Shown here piece after piece: positions 18,394 to 26,978 of a stretch of 64,000 bases of DNA; positions within the stretch are counted from its first letter, which is position 1; each line of letters starts with the position of its first letter. Made by a program: the position numbers and the translations under genes. The DNA comes from Eubacterium sp. (GTDB lineage Bacteria; Bacillota; Clostridia; Lachnospirales; Lachnospiraceae): contig JAEFAB010000026.1 of the NCBI GenBank assembly GCA_016292095.1, forward strand, positions 1 through 64,000. Direction: 5' to 3'. The notes under the pieces were generated by a model, which saw only the letters and a program-made list of their open reading frames with translations, was not told the DNA's origin and searched no databases.

Positions 18394-19026
18394 ATGAAAA
18401 AAGGAATCGTTTTAAAATCGTCTATGCGGGTGTTGGCAGTGTTACTGGCATTGGTCATGACATTGTTTACAGGATGTACCTTTAGCGAAAACAGTAGCCA
18501 ACAGAGTCGGACGGAACAACAGATTGTATCCATTGAGCGAGATACGACGGTAAAACAAAACAATAAGCAAAAGAGCGAAAAGCAGAAGCAGACAAAACAG
18601 CAGAAAAAAACTGAAAAGCAGACGAAAAAAAAGACAGAGAAAAAGAAGTCTAAGAGCGAAGAACCGGAACAGAAACATTCCAAGGAAGTGGACAAGAACG
18701 GTTCTTACACTTCTGCAGAAGATGTGGCTAATTACATTCACCAATATGGAAAACTTCCAAATAACTTTATTACAAAGAATGAAGCAAAGCAGTTAGGCTG
18801 GCAGGGGGGTTCCGTAGAACGTTACGCACCGGGGAAATGTATTGGCGGAGACTACTTTGGAAACTATGAAGGAAAGCTTCCAAAGGCAGCAGGAAGAAAG
18901 TACTATGAATGTGACATCGATACGCTAGGTGCGGATGAGAGAGGTCCGAAGCGATTGATTTATTCAACCGACGGATTAATTTTCTATACGGAAAATCATT
19001 ATGCAAGTTTCAGACAATTATATTAA
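18394..19026 (+). CDS. Secreted lipoprotein with barnase-family ribonuclease domain
   Basis: 210-aa protein. Residues 1-27 are a signal peptide ending in a lipobox (LFTGC, Cys28). Residues ~29-105 are a low-complexity Lys/Gln/Glu/Thr linker. Residues ~106-210 match barnase closely: YGKLPNNFITKNEAKQLGW, APGKCIGGDYFGN, then the catalytic Glu172 (YECDI), Arg187 (KRLIYS) and His202 (NHYASF), spaced as in barnase. It is therefore a guanyl-preferring RNase tethered outside the membrane. The barstar-like gene follows 15 bp later. The ATG at 18394 has AGGAAAG upstream. The combination of lipid anchor and long charged linker is unusual for a barnase. Confidence 0.93.
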   Translation: MKKGIVLKSSMRVLAVLLALVMTLFTGCTFSENSSQQSRTEQQIVSIERDTTVKQNNKQKSEKQKQTKQQKKTEKQTKKKTEKKKSKSEEPEQKHSKEVDKNGSYTSAEDVANYIHQYGKLPNNFITKNEAKQLGWQGGSVERYAPGKCIGGDYFGNYEGKLPKAAGRKYYECDIDTLGADERGPKRLIYSTDGLIFYTENHYASFRQLY

Positions 19027-19041
19027 TTGAGGAGAAGGACA

Positions 19042-19311
19042 ATGGATTATGTTTTAGATTTTCAGGGAATCAATGATTTGAAAGAAATTCACGGAATGTT
19101 GGCAGATGTATTTGAATTCCCGAAATATTACGGAAAAAATCTGGATGGATTTTATGATTTAATGTCTTCCAGAATTAATGATATGAAGATTATCGTGCGC
19201 AATTCCCAAAAGGAAGATGAGCGATTGAATGAGTATCTGAATCAACTGAAAGCGGTGTTGTTGGATTTGGAAAACGAATGTGAGAACATCCTTGTGGAGA
19301 TTGAAAGCTAA
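19042..19311 (+). CDS. Barstar-family ribonuclease inhibitor
   Basis: 89-aa cytoplasmic protein, the length of barstar (90 aa). Key interface residues fall at the barstar positions: Tyr29, Tyr30, Gly31, Asn33, Asp35 and Asp39 in KYYGKNLDGFYDLM. Trp38 is replaced by Tyr. It should bind and block the RNase active site and protect the cell from RNase that is not exported. The ATG at 19042 follows GAGGAGAAGG; the TTG at 19027 overlaps this site. It ends the transcript that includes the barnase gene. Confidence 0.93.
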   Translation: MDYVLDFQGINDLKEIHGMLADVFEFPKYYGKNLDGFYDLMSSRINDMKIIVRNSQKEDERLNEYLNQLKAVLLDLENECENILVEIES

Positions 19312-19355
19312 TGAAAAAAGAGCCGGTATGATTGCATGGAAAAGCAGTATCGGAT

Positions 19356-19384
19356 TTGTAAAAAGATGCCATCTATTATATAAT
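19356..19384 (+). promoter_or_regulatory. Sigma-A promoter of glmM
   Basis: TTGTAA (19356-19361), 17-base spacer, TATAAT (19379-19384), followed by a ~30-base leader to the glmM start. Confidence 0.75.
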
Positions 19385-19422
19385 AGTAAGGATGGAGATA
19401 TTCTAAACAATGGAGGAGAATT

Positions 19423-20772
19423 ATGGGCAAATATTTTGGAACAGACGGATTTAGAGGAGAAGCAAACGTAAATCTTACAGCAATGCATGCATTTAAAGTG
19501 GGACGTTTTCTTGGTTGGTATTATGGACGTTATCATAAGTGTTCCGTAGCAATCGGAAAGGATACCCGTCGAAGCAGTTATATGTTTGAAGATGCTTTAT
19601 CAGCAGGTTTAACATCTACAGGAGCAGATGTTTACTTGTTGCATGTTACGACAACACCAAGTGTTTCTTATGTTGTCAGCACAGAGGATTTCGATTGCGG
19701 TATTATGATTTCAGCCAGCCACAACCCATTCTATGACAATGGAATTAAGTTGTTAAATGGCAAGGGTGAAAAAATGGAACAGGAAATCATCGATCAGATT
19801 GAGGAATATATTGATGCAGATTTTGACAGTATTCCATATGCAGTAGGCGAAAAGATTGGTAGAACTGTGGATTACTTCGCAGGAAGAAACCGTTACATGG
19901 GATATTTAATGACATTGGCAAAGCATTCCTTTAGAAATATTAAAGTTGGATTGGATTGTTCTAACGGAAGTGCTTCTGCAATTGCAAAAAGTGTATTTGA
20001 TGCGTTAGGCGCTGAAACACATGTTATTCATGCAGAACCAAACGGAACAAATATCAACATGGGCTGTGGTTCAACACATATTGAAGAACTTCAGAAATTC
20101 GTTATTGGAAATCATTTAGATATTGGTTTTGCATATGATGGCGATGCAGATCGTTGTTTCTGTGTAGATGATGAAGGTCATATTGTAAACGGAGATTTAA
20201 TTCTTTATGTTTGCGGTACTTACATGAAAGAAAACGGCGAACTGGACAACAATACCGTTGTTACAACCATTATGTCTAACATTGGTCTTTACAAAGCATT
20301 CGATGCCATGGGAATTGATTATGAAAAGACGGATGTGGGTGACAAGTACGTTTATGAATGCATGAGAAATAATAACTATCGTCTTGGTGGAGAAGAATCC
20401 GGACATATTATTTTCAGTAAATATGCTACAACAGGAGACGGTATTTTAACATCCATTAAGTTAATGGAAGTTATGCTTTCATCCAAGAAAAAAATGTCAG
20501 AGCTGATTAATCCGGTAACAATTTATCCACAGGTATTAAAGAATATCAGAGTGGCAAGCAAGCCGGAAGCAAGAGCTGATGCAGACGTTCAGAAGGCAGT
20601 GGATGCCGTAACAGAAAAACTGGGAGACAACGGTAGAATTTTAGTTCGTGAAAGCGGAACAGAACCGGTGATCCGTGTTATGGTGGAAGCAAAAACAGAG
20701 CAGGAAGCGGAAGCTTATGTGGATGAAGTGATTGCAGTAATTAAAGAAAAAGGTCATGCCGTTGAAAAATAA
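19423..20772 (+). CDS. glmM: Phosphoglucosamine mutase
   Basis: Converts glucosamine-6-phosphate to glucosamine-1-phosphate for UDP-GlcNAc and cell-wall synthesis. At 449 aa it has family length. The phosphoserine loop is MISASHNPFYDNG, the metal loop is DGDADRCF, the sugar-binding loop is GGEESGH, and the phosphate-binding loop is RESGTEPVIRVM. The N-terminal GKYFGTDGFRGEAN is the family hallmark. The ATG has TGGAGGAG upstream. The VanZ-like gene overlaps its 3' end by 17 bases. Confidence 0.97.
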   Translation: MGKYFGTDGFRGEANVNLTAMHAFKVGRFLGWYYGRYHKCSVAIGKDTRRSSYMFEDALSAGLTSTGADVYLLHVTTTPSVSYVVSTEDFDCGIMISASHNPFYDNGIKLLNGKGEKMEQEIIDQIEEYIDADFDSIPYAVGEKIGRTVDYFAGRNRYMGYLMTLAKHSFRNIKVGLDCSNGSASAIAKSVFDALGAETHVIHAEPNGTNINMGCGSTHIEELQKFVIGNHLDIGFAYDGDADRCFCVDDEGHIVNGDLILYVCGTYMKENGELDNNTVVTTIMSNIGLYKAFDAMGIDYEKTDVGDKYVYECMRNNNYRLGGEESGHIIFSKYATTGDGILTSIKLMEVMLSSKKKMSELINPVTIYPQVLKNIRVASKPEARADADVQKAVDAVTEKLGDNGRILVRESGTEPVIRVMVEAKTEQEAEAYVDEVIAVIKEKGHAVEK

Positions 20773-21304
20773 CAGATTACATACGAAGGGAAAAGTCTTG
20801 GGCGTTCGAATGGTGTTATTTTGTCTCATCCTTTGGTGGATGATTACAATTTTTGGTTTTTCTTCAGCGACAGCGACAGAATCATCATCGTTAAGTGATA
20901 AAATTACAGAACGGATTGTAAAAATCATTGAACCGGACTTTTCAGAACTCAGTACAGAACAGCAGGAAGAATTGTTTAATAAAGTTAGCTTTTGTGTCCG
21001 AAAGACAGGGCATTTTGGAGAATATGCAATTCTCGGACTGCTGGTGGGAGGATTCCTGCTTACCTTTGATTGGATTGGACAGAAGATTAGACGAATCTTG
21101 TTTTCTGAGGGATTTGGAATTCTATATGCAGTGACGGATGAATTTCATCAGGGATTTGTAGATGGAAGAAGTCCTCAGGTACGGGATGTGATTATCGATG
21201 CCTTGGGCTTTTTGCTGGCGTTATGTTTTATAATCCTTCTGATTTCGATTCATCAGGTCAGGAGAAAAAACTCCAAAGAAAAGGAACAGAATTTAGTGTC
21301 ATAA
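20756..21304 (+). CDS. VanZ-like family membrane protein
   Basis: 182 aa. Transmembrane segments lie at about residues 17-37, 95-112, 118-135 and 145-165. The central KVSFCVRKTGHFGEYAILGLL and AVTDEFHQGFVDGRSPQVRDVIIDALG are the VanZ-domain signatures (His/Glu and DEFHQ motifs). VanZ was named for low-level teicoplanin resistance, but most homologues have no proven role. The start lies inside the end of glmM (AAAGGTC before ATG), so it is likely coupled to it. A cell-envelope role is plausible from context. Confidence 0.85.
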   Translation: MPLKNNRLHTKGKVLGVRMVLFCLILWWMITIFGFSSATATESSSLSDKITERIVKIIEPDFSELSTEQQEELFNKVSFCVRKTGHFGEYAILGLLVGGFLLTFDWIGQKIRRILFSEGFGILYAVTDEFHQGFVDGRSPQVRDVIIDALGFLLALCFIILLISIHQVRRKNSKEKEQNLVS

Positions 21305-21316
21305 GAGGTAAATAAA

Positions 21317-22369
21317 ATGAGAGAATGGGAAAAATATATTAGAAAAGTAACACCATATACTCCGGGAGAACAGCCGAACAAAGAGAATATGGTAAAGCTG
21401 AATACCAATGAGTGTCCGTATCCACCATCACCAAAGGTGGATGAAATTATGAACAATTTCAATACGGACTTATTACGATTATATCCGGCTCCGGATGTAG
21501 GACCGTTGGTACGTGCCATTGCTCATTATTACGGTGTTTCAGAAAAACAGGTTTTTGTCGGCGTAGGTTCCGATGATGTTTTGGGAATGGCTTTTCTGAC
21601 ATTCTTTAATTCAGAGAAACCAATCTTATTCCCGGACATTACGTATTCTTTTTATGATGTGTGGGCAGAGTTGTTCCGCATTCCATATCAGACTATTCCG
21701 GTAAATGACCGTTTTGAAATTAATATTGAAGATTATAAGATCCCAAACGGTGGGGTGATTTTTGCAAATCCAAATGCACCGACAGCGATTGAAATGCCAT
21801 TGGACTCTATTGAGAAACTGATTCAGGACAATCAGGACTCGATTGTGATTGTGGATGAAGCTTATGCAGATTTCGGCACAGTAACCGCAAGAGATTTACT
21901 GCCAAAGTACGAAAATCTTCTGGTTACCGGAACATTTTCGAAATCAAGAGCTATGGCAGGAGCGAGAATCGGATTCGCCATCGGTAGTGAAGAACTGATT
22001 ACGGCAATGCAGAATGTTAAATTCGCATACAATTCCTATACTATGAATCAGCCGGCGATTTTAGCAGGCGTGGAAGCAATTAATGATGATGCTTATTTCA
22101 GAACTATTCGCGATAAGATTGTTGCAACCAGAGAAAACGCAAAGAAGAAGCTTGCAGAAATGGGCTTTGAAGGAACAGAGTCCAGAACAAACTTCCTGTT
22201 TGTAACACACAAGACAGTACCTGCAAAAGAAATTTTTGATTTCTTAAAGAGCAAGGATATTTATGTCAGATACTGGAATAAACCGAGAATTAACAATTAC
22301 TTGCGAATTACCGTCGGAACTGATGAGGAGATGGAAAAACTATATCAGGCATTAGCTGAAATATTATAA
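21317..22369 (+). CDS. hisC: Histidinol-phosphate aminotransferase (PLP-dependent)
   Basis: Fold-type I aminotransferase, 350 aa. The N-terminal VKLNTNECPYPPSPKV and LRLYPAPD are typical of HisC. The PLP-binding lysine is in TFSKSRAMAGARIGFAIG. Asn/Asp/Tyr ligands are in ANPNAPTA and IVDEAYADF. No other histidine gene is nearby, so it is an orphan hisC, and a related substrate (for example an aromatic amino acid or threonine-phosphate decarboxylase activity) cannot be excluded. It lies 12 bp after the VanZ-like gene and ends at a terminator. Confidence 0.88.
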   Translation: MREWEKYIRKVTPYTPGEQPNKENMVKLNTNECPYPPSPKVDEIMNNFNTDLLRLYPAPDVGPLVRAIAHYYGVSEKQVFVGVGSDDVLGMAFLTFFNSEKPILFPDITYSFYDVWAELFRIPYQTIPVNDRFEINIEDYKIPNGGVIFANPNAPTAIEMPLDSIEKLIQDNQDSIVIVDEAYADFGTVTARDLLPKYENLLVTGTFSKSRAMAGARIGFAIGSEELITAMQNVKFAYNSYTMNQPAILAGVEAINDDAYFRTIRDKIVATRENAKKKLAEMGFEGTESRTNFLFVTHKTVPAKEIFDFLKSKDIYVRYWNKPRINNYLRITVGTDEEMEKLYQALAEIL

Positions 22370-22377
22370 AGAATATA

Positions 22378-22416
22378 AAAAACCTGCATTGGTCATACCA
22401 ATACAGGTTTTTATTT
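22378..22416 (+). terminator. Terminator after hisC
   Basis: Interrupted stem AAACCTG (ca) TTGG / CCAA (ta) CAGGTTT followed by a T-rich run. Confidence 0.88.
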
Positions 22417-22465
22417 TTGGGAGGCACTCATCATAAAAAATTTAACAAATAGTTTACATAATGTC

Positions 22466-22494
22466 TTAACTTTTCTAAAAAAATAGTGTAAAAT
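22466..22494 (+). promoter_or_regulatory. Sigma-A promoter of clpB
   Basis: TTAACT (22466-22471), 17-base spacer, TAAAAT (22489-22494). The CIRCE element begins 4 bases after the -10, over the expected transcription start. Confidence 0.7.
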
Positions 22495-22498
22495 AGAA

Positions 22499-22525
22499 TT
22501 AGCAGTCAACAAAGGAGAGTGCTAA
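22499..22525. promoter_or_regulatory. CIRCE operator (HrcA binding site) of clpB
   Basis: TTAGCAGTC, nine bases, GAGTGCTAA. Against the CIRCE consensus (TTAGCACTC-N9-GAGTGCTAA) there is a single change in the left arm. Spacing and right arm are exact. It sits at the transcription start, where HrcA would block initiation until heat shock. No hrcA gene is in the window. Confidence 0.9.
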
Positions 22526-22584
22526 TCGCTCTTTTGGGGAGAGGTTAAGACTGCGAGATAAAAAGTATTAAGGAGGTCCATGTG

Positions 22585-25161
22585 ATGAATATTAGTAAGT
22601 TTACACAGAAGTCCCTGGAGGCGGTTCAGAACTGTGAAAAGGTTGCTGCAGAATATGGAAACCAGGAAATAGATCAGGAACATTTAATATATAGTTTGAT
22701 TTCCCTGGAAGACAGCTTAATTACCAAGTTGATTGAGAAAATGGAAATTCAGGCACAACTGTTTTCAAACAGAGTTTTGCAGTTGATTGAAAAGAGACCA
22801 AAGGTGCAGGGAGGAAGCCCATACATTAGTCAGTCTCTGAACAGTGTATTAGTTTCTGCAGAAGATGAGGCAAAGCGAATGGGAGACGAATATGTTTCCG
22901 TTGAGCATCTTTTCCTGCAGTTAATCGGAAAGCCGAATAAAGAGGTGGCAAATCTCTTTAAAGAAATGGGGATTACAAGAGAAAAGTTTTTGGAGGCATT
23001 GCAGTCTGTTCGCGGAAACGTGAAAGTAACTTCCGATAATCCGGAAGGAACCTATGATGCATTGGCAAAGTACGGACAGGATTTGGTGGAAAGAGCCAGA
23101 GAGCAGAAACTGGATCCGGTAATTGGACGTGATGCGGAAATTCGAAATGTGATTCGTATTTTGTCCAGAAAGACAAAGAACAATCCGGTGCTGATTGGAG
23201 AACCCGGTGTAGGTAAAACCGCAGCAGTAGAAGGGTTAGCACAGAGAATTGTCCGAGGCGATGTACCGGAAGGATTAAAGGATAAGAAAGTGTTCGCATT
23301 GGATTTAGGTTCCATGCTTGCCGGAGCAAAGTACCGAGGCGAATTTGAAGAACGTCTGAAGGCTGTGTTGGAAGAGGTAAAAGGAAGCAATGGAGAAATC
23401 ATTCTTTTCATTGATGAACTCCATACCATAGTAGGAGCCGGAAAAACAGACGGCGCGATGGATGCCGGAAATATGTTAAAACCAATGCTTGCCAGAGGAG
23501 AACTGCATTGCATCGGTGCTACAACCTTGGATGAGTACAGAGAGTACATTGAGAAAGATAAGGCGTTAGAGCGAAGATTTCAGCCGGTGTTGGTGAACGA
23601 GCCAACAGTGGAAGATACCATTTCCATTCTACGTGGATTGAAAGAACGCTATGAAGTATTCCACGGTGTTAAAATTCAGGATGGTGCACTGGTAAGTGCG
23701 GCAACCCTTTCAGACCGTTACATTACAGACCGATTTTTGCCGGATAAAGCAATTGATCTGGTGGATGAAGCCTGTGCATTGATCAAGACAGAAATGGATT
23801 CTATGCCGACAGAAGTGGATGAACTGCGACGGAAAGTCATGCAGATGGAAATTGAAGAAGCTGCATTGAAGAAAGAAACGGATAATCTCAGCAAAGAACG
23901 TCTGGAAGAATTGCAGAAAGAACTGGCCGAAGAACGGGACGAATTAAACAGCAGAATGGCACAGTGGGAGAATGAAAAGAACTCCGTAAACCGTTTGCAG
24001 GAACTGAGAGAACAGGTTGAAACTGTAAAGAAAGAAATCGAAAAGGCACAAAGTGCTTACGATTTAAATCGTGCAGCCGAATTGCAGTACGGACAGCTTC
24101 CGCAATTGGAAAAACAGCTGGAAGAAGAGGAACAGCGCACGAAAGAAAAAGATTTAAGTCTTGTTCGTGAAGCAGTTACCGAAGAGGAAATTTCAAGAAT
24201 TATTTCTCGCTGGACCGGAATTCCGGTTTCAAAATTGTCGGAAACTGAACGAGAAAAGACCTTGCATTTGGATGAACAGCTTCATAAACGTGTGATTGGA
24301 CAGGATGAAGCTGTAACAAAAATTACAGAATCCATTATTCGTTCTAAAGCTGGAATTAAAGATCCGGGAAAACCAATCGGTTCCTTCTTGTTCCTTGGAC
24401 CAACCGGTGTCGGAAAAACCGAACTGGCAAAATCCCTGGCGGAAAATCTTTTTGATGATGAAAGCAATATGGTCCGCATTGATATGAGTGAATACATGGA
24501 GAAGCACAGTGTATCCAGATTAATCGGAGCGCCTCCGGGATATGTTGGCTATGATGAAGGCGGTCAGCTCACCGAAGCGGTACGAAGAAAACCTTATTCC
24601 GTTGTCTTATTTGACGAAGTGGAAAAGGCGCATCCGGACGTATTCAATGTATTGCTTCAGGTGTTGGATGATGGCCGTATTACAGATTCTCAGGGAAGAA
24701 CGGTGGACTTTAAAAACACCATTCTCATTATGACATCTAACCTTGGTTCTGCATATTTGCTGGAAGGCATTGATGAGCAGGGCAATATCAAGGCTGAAAA
24801 CGAACAACAGGTTATGGAAGAATTACGGATGAACTTCCGACCGGAATTTTTGAACCGCTTGGATGAAATTATTATGTTCAAGCCGTTAACAAGAGAGAAC
24901 ATTGGTGGCATTGTTGATTTGGTTGTGAAAGAATTAAATGAACGTCTGGAAGATAAAGAGTTGGCAGTGGAACTTACCGATGCGGCAAAGAAATTTGTGG
25001 CAGACAATGGTTACGATCCGATTTACGGAGCAAGACCACTGAAGCGTTATATCCAGAAAAATGTGGAAACACTTGCTGCCAGAGTGATTCTGGAAGGAAA
25101 GGTTCATGTAGGAGATACCATTGTTTTTGATGTGGTAGATGGAAAATTGGTTGTGAAATAA
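22585..25161 (+). CDS. clpB: ATP-dependent chaperone ClpB (Hsp100 disaggregase)
   Basis: Hexameric AAA+ disaggregase working with DnaK, 858 aa. It has an N-domain (~1-145), AAA1 with Walker [10 protein letters not shown] and Walker [11 protein letters not shown], the long coiled-coil middle domain (about 405-530, rich in Glu/Lys/Leu), and AAA2 with Walker [10 protein letters not shown] and pore loop [10 protein letters not shown]. The middle domain and the absence of a ClpP-docking loop separate it from ClpA and ClpC. The ATG at 22585 follows AGGAGG by 8 bases. Transcription appears to be controlled by the CIRCE element upstream. Confidence 0.96.
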   Translation: MNISKFTQKSLEAVQNCEKVAAEYGNQEIDQEHLIYSLISLEDSLITKLIEKMEIQAQLFSNRVLQLIEKRPKVQGGSPYISQSLNSVLVSAEDEAKRMGDEYVSVEHLFLQLIGKPNKEVANLFKEMGITREKFLEALQSVRGNVKVTSDNPEGTYDALAKYGQDLVERAREQKLDPVIGRDAEIRNVIRILSRKTKNNPVLIGEPGVGKTAAVEGLAQRIVRGDVPEGLKDKKVFALDLGSMLAGAKYRGEFEERLKAVLEEVKGSNGEIILFIDELHTIVGAGKTDGAMDAGNMLKPMLARGELHCIGATTLDEYREYIEKDKALERRFQPVLVNEPTVEDTISILRGLKERYEVFHGVKIQDGALVSAATLSDRYITDRFLPDKAIDLVDEACALIKTEMDSMPTEVDELRRKVMQMEIEEAALKKETDNLSKERLEELQKELAEERDELNSRMAQWENEKNSVNRLQELREQVETVKKEIEKAQSAYDLNRAAELQYGQLPQLEKQLEEEEQRTKEKDLSLVREAVTEEEISRIISRWTGIPVSKLSETEREKTLHLDEQLHKRVIGQDEAVTKITESIIRSKAGIKDPGKPIGSFLFLGPTGVGKTELAKSLAENLFDDESNMVRIDMSEYMEKHSVSRLIGAPPGYVGYDEGGQLTEAVRRKPYSVVLFDEVEKAHPDVFNVLLQVLDDGRITDSQGRTVDFKNTILIMTSNLGSAYLLEGIDEQGNIKAENEQQVMEELRMNFRPEFLNRLDEIIMFKPLTRENIGGIVDLVVKELNERLEDKELAVELTDAAKKFVADNGYDPIYGARPLKRYIQKNVETLAARVILEGKVHVGDTIVFDVVDGKLVVK

Positions 25162-25186
25162 TATGTAAAGGAAAAGTAATATATGA

Positions 25187-25224
25187 AAAAGTCAGGAGAT
25201 TGTTTTAATTCTCCTGACTTTATT
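25187..25224. terminator. Bidirectional terminator between clpB and a minus-strand gene
   Basis: Perfect 10-bp stem AAGTCAGGAG / CTCCTGACTT with T-rich flanks on both strands. It serves clpB (+) and the convergent membrane-protein gene (-). Confidence 0.9.
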
Positions 25225-25225
25225 G

Positions 25226-25636
25226 TTATTCTAAATCAAATTTTATATTTTTACTTTTTTTGTGACCGGCAGATAACTTTTCGTCGATAGAAATGCATCG
25301 ACAAACAACTTCACCAAATCCGTACAAAATAGATGTGGTAAAAATAGTGCCAAGTAACAAAATAAAAACGACCTTAAGCTTGTAAGTGATTTCTAAAAAA
25401 AGCATTTCTTTGACAAGATCTTCTTTATTTTCGGAAGTGTCGGAGGTGTCGGAGATGCTATCGGCAGACTCGGCACCGGTTATTGTGTCGTTCAATTGCC
25501 TATAACGCGGATTTGAATTAAGTAAACCGGTAGGTTCACTTATAATAAAAATAATAATTGCTATAATGCAAATTGAGGCGTAAATGAGCGACATGATTTT
25601 TATAATGGTACCAACTGAAAAATTTCCTTTAATCAT
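25226..25636 (-). CDS. Small membrane protein, unknown function
   Basis: 136 aa with two hydrophobic segments (about residues 8-34 and 84-107). The loop between them is Ser/Thr/Asp/Glu-rich (ITGAESADSISDTSDTSENK) and probably external. The C-terminus is basic (GHKKSKNIKF). I do not recognise a family. The ATG at 25636 has AAAGGAG; the longer reading from 25768 adds a Pro-Tyr-rich stretch that overlaps the promoter region and is rejected. It has its own strong promoter and terminator, so it is a monocistronic gene. Confidence 0.7.
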   Translation of the reverse strand: MIKGNFSVGTIIKIMSLIYASICIIAIIIFIISEPTGLLNSNPRYRQLNDTITGAESADSISDTSDTSENKEDLVKEMLFLEITYKLKVVFILLLGTIFTTSILYGFGEVVCRCISIDEKLSAGHKKSKNIKFDLE

Positions 25637-25679
25637 AAATAACTCCTTTCCTTTATAAATAGTGAATGATTTTAACTTA

Positions 25680-25708
25680 AGTATATTAGAGGGGAAAATC
25701 GTAGTCAA
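25680..25708 (-). promoter_or_regulatory. Sigma-A promoter of the 136-aa membrane protein gene
   Basis: On the minus strand TTGACT (25708-25703), 17-base spacer, TATACT (25685-25680). Near-consensus. Confidence 0.8.
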
Positions 25709-25755
25709 CAATTCAGAAAGAAAAGGATAAGGATAAGGGTAAGGGAAATAAAAAG

Positions 25756-25784
25756 TTGAGAAAAACATACTACAATGATATACT
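25756..25784 (+). promoter_or_regulatory. Sigma-A promoter of the small multidrug export-like operon
   Basis: TTGAGA (25756-25761), 17-base spacer, TATACT (25779-25784). It is divergent from the promoter at 25680-25708, with ~50 bases between the two -35 boxes. Confidence 0.75.
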
Positions 25785-25822
25785 TTATAAGGTTATTAAG
25801 TATTGAAAAGTTAGGAGAAATT

Positions 25823-26302
25823 ATGTCGAAACCAATTAAGTATCTTATTGTATTTTTAATATCAATGGTTCCAATCGTGGAAATCAGAGGAGCTGCACCG
25901 GTAGGGCTGAACACCTATCACTTGCCGGTATTGCAGACATATATTGTTGCAATTCTTGGAAATATGCTTCCGGTACCTTTTATTTTCTTTTTTGCAAGAA
26001 AAATTCTTGTGTGGGGAAAAGATAAGAAAGTGATTGGAAAGTTCTTTACTTTTTGTTTAACAAAAGGAGAAAAGGGTGGTCAGAAACTGACAGAAAAGGC
26101 GGGGCGTGGCCTTTATTTCGCATTGTTCTTATTTGTTGGAATTCCACTTCCGGGAACAGGTGCCTGGACAGGAACATTGGCAGCAAGCATTTTGGATATG
26201 GATTTTAAGAAGAGCGTGGCGGCTTGTATGGCAGGGGTGGTTCTTGCCGGTATCATTATGGGAGCCGGAATTACAGGTCTTTTAAAAGTGATTGGATTCT
26301 AA
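25823..26302 (+). CDS. COG2426 small multidrug export-like membrane protein
   Basis: 159-aa integral membrane protein with about four hydrophobic helices. The N-terminal VFLISMVPIVEIRGAAPVGL and the central VGIPLPGTGAWTGTLAAS are the signatures of the Sm_multidrug_ex family (PF06695). The family name comes from limited data; the transported substrate is unknown. The ATG at 25823 follows TAGGAGAA; the upstream in-frame extension from 25775 overlaps the -10 box. It is the first gene of a short operon with two small genes behind it. Confidence 0.85.
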   Translation: MSKPIKYLIVFLISMVPIVEIRGAAPVGLNTYHLPVLQTYIVAILGNMLPVPFIFFFARKILVWGKDKKVIGKFFTFCLTKGEKGGQKLTEKAGRGLYFALFLFVGIPLPGTGAWTGTLAASILDMDFKKSVAACMAGVVLAGIIMGAGITGLLKVIGF

Positions 26303-26314
26303 AAGGAGAAGAAG

Positions 26315-26701
26315 ATGGCTAAAAACTATTATGGAATGAACAAGAATAATAAAATGATGTCAAACCGAGGCGACCAGTATGTGCCGGAAGGTTTTGGGAA
26401 AATTGTAATGATGATTACTGCACCCGCAGCAATTTTATCAGTAACTTCTGTTTTAATGCTGTTTCTTCTGAGAGGAAATGCACAGGGAATTGCTATGGCA
26501 GTGGCGTTGATTTCCTTTGCAATTGCTTTCGTAGGAAGTATTCTGTTGGTGGTGGATGTGGTTCGGTTTAATCGCAAACAATCCAAACAGTTTGACAAGG
26601 AAGCAGGTCCGAAGCAGCTGGATATTATGCGAATCGTTCATATGATCATTGGAATGATTGGTGGAATTATTATTGGTTATTTAATATGGGGGATAAGATA
26701 A
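26315..26701 (+). CDS. Small membrane protein with three predicted helices
   Basis: 128 aa. A polar N-terminus rich in Asn/Met/Lys is followed by hydrophobic segments at about residues 30-52, 58-82 and 107-126. Between the last two is a basic cytoplasmic loop (RFNRKQSKQFDKEAGPKQ). I do not recognise a family. The ATG follows AAAGGAGAAG, 12 bp after the COG2426 gene. Its stop overlaps the next start by one base (TAATG), so the small genes are translationally coupled. Confidence 0.7.
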   Translation: MAKNYYGMNKNNKMMSNRGDQYVPEGFGKIVMMITAPAAILSVTSVLMLFLLRGNAQGIAMAVALISFAIAFVGSILLVVDVVRFNRKQSKQFDKEAGPKQLDIMRIVHMIIGMIGGIIIGYLIWGIR

Positions 26702-26880
26702 TGGGAGATTTACCAAAGGATCCGGTAATGCTTTTAAGTGTGGTAAATACAAACTTGAGAGATTACTATTCAAATCTGGATGAATTTTGCAAAGCAAAAG
26801 ATGTGGAAAAAGAAACACTGGTGGAAAAATTACGCTCAATTAATTATGAGTACAATGAAGAAACAAATCAGTTTGTGTAG
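26701..26880 (+). CDS. DUF4250 domain-containing small protein
   Basis: 59-aa soluble protein: LPKDPVMLLSVVNTNLRDYY then a helix with LDEFCKAKDVEKETLVEKL and YEYNEETNQF. This is the DUF4250 pattern, small proteins of unknown function common in Clostridia. The ATG at 26701 overlaps the previous stop, with GGGGG 8 bases upstream. An alternative ATG at 26686 would add five residues. It ends the operon. Confidence 0.8.
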   Translation: MGDLPKDPVMLLSVVNTNLRDYYSNLDEFCKAKDVEKETLVEKLRSINYEYNEETNQFV

Positions 26881-26926
26881 GATGGGGGATTTGATGCATC
26901 AGGGTTATAGTCTGTCGGATAAAATA

Positions 26927-26969
26927 GACAAAAAAAACGGTATTAGCAATGATGTTGCTGATACCGTTT
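26927..26969 (-). terminator. Terminator of gltA (also usable from the + side)
   Basis: 15-bp stem with one G-U pair (26935-26949 with 26955-26969). On the minus strand it is followed by eight T residues, so it is primarily the citrate synthase terminator. The + side has a weaker T-rich run. Confidence 0.9.
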
Positions 26970-26978
26970 CTGTGCTTT

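Noticed and set aside
18336-18744. Cys/Phe-rich antisense frames over the barnase linker
   Set aside because: They are the complement of the Lys/Gln-rich linker, which naturally reads as Phe/Leu/Cys on the other strand.
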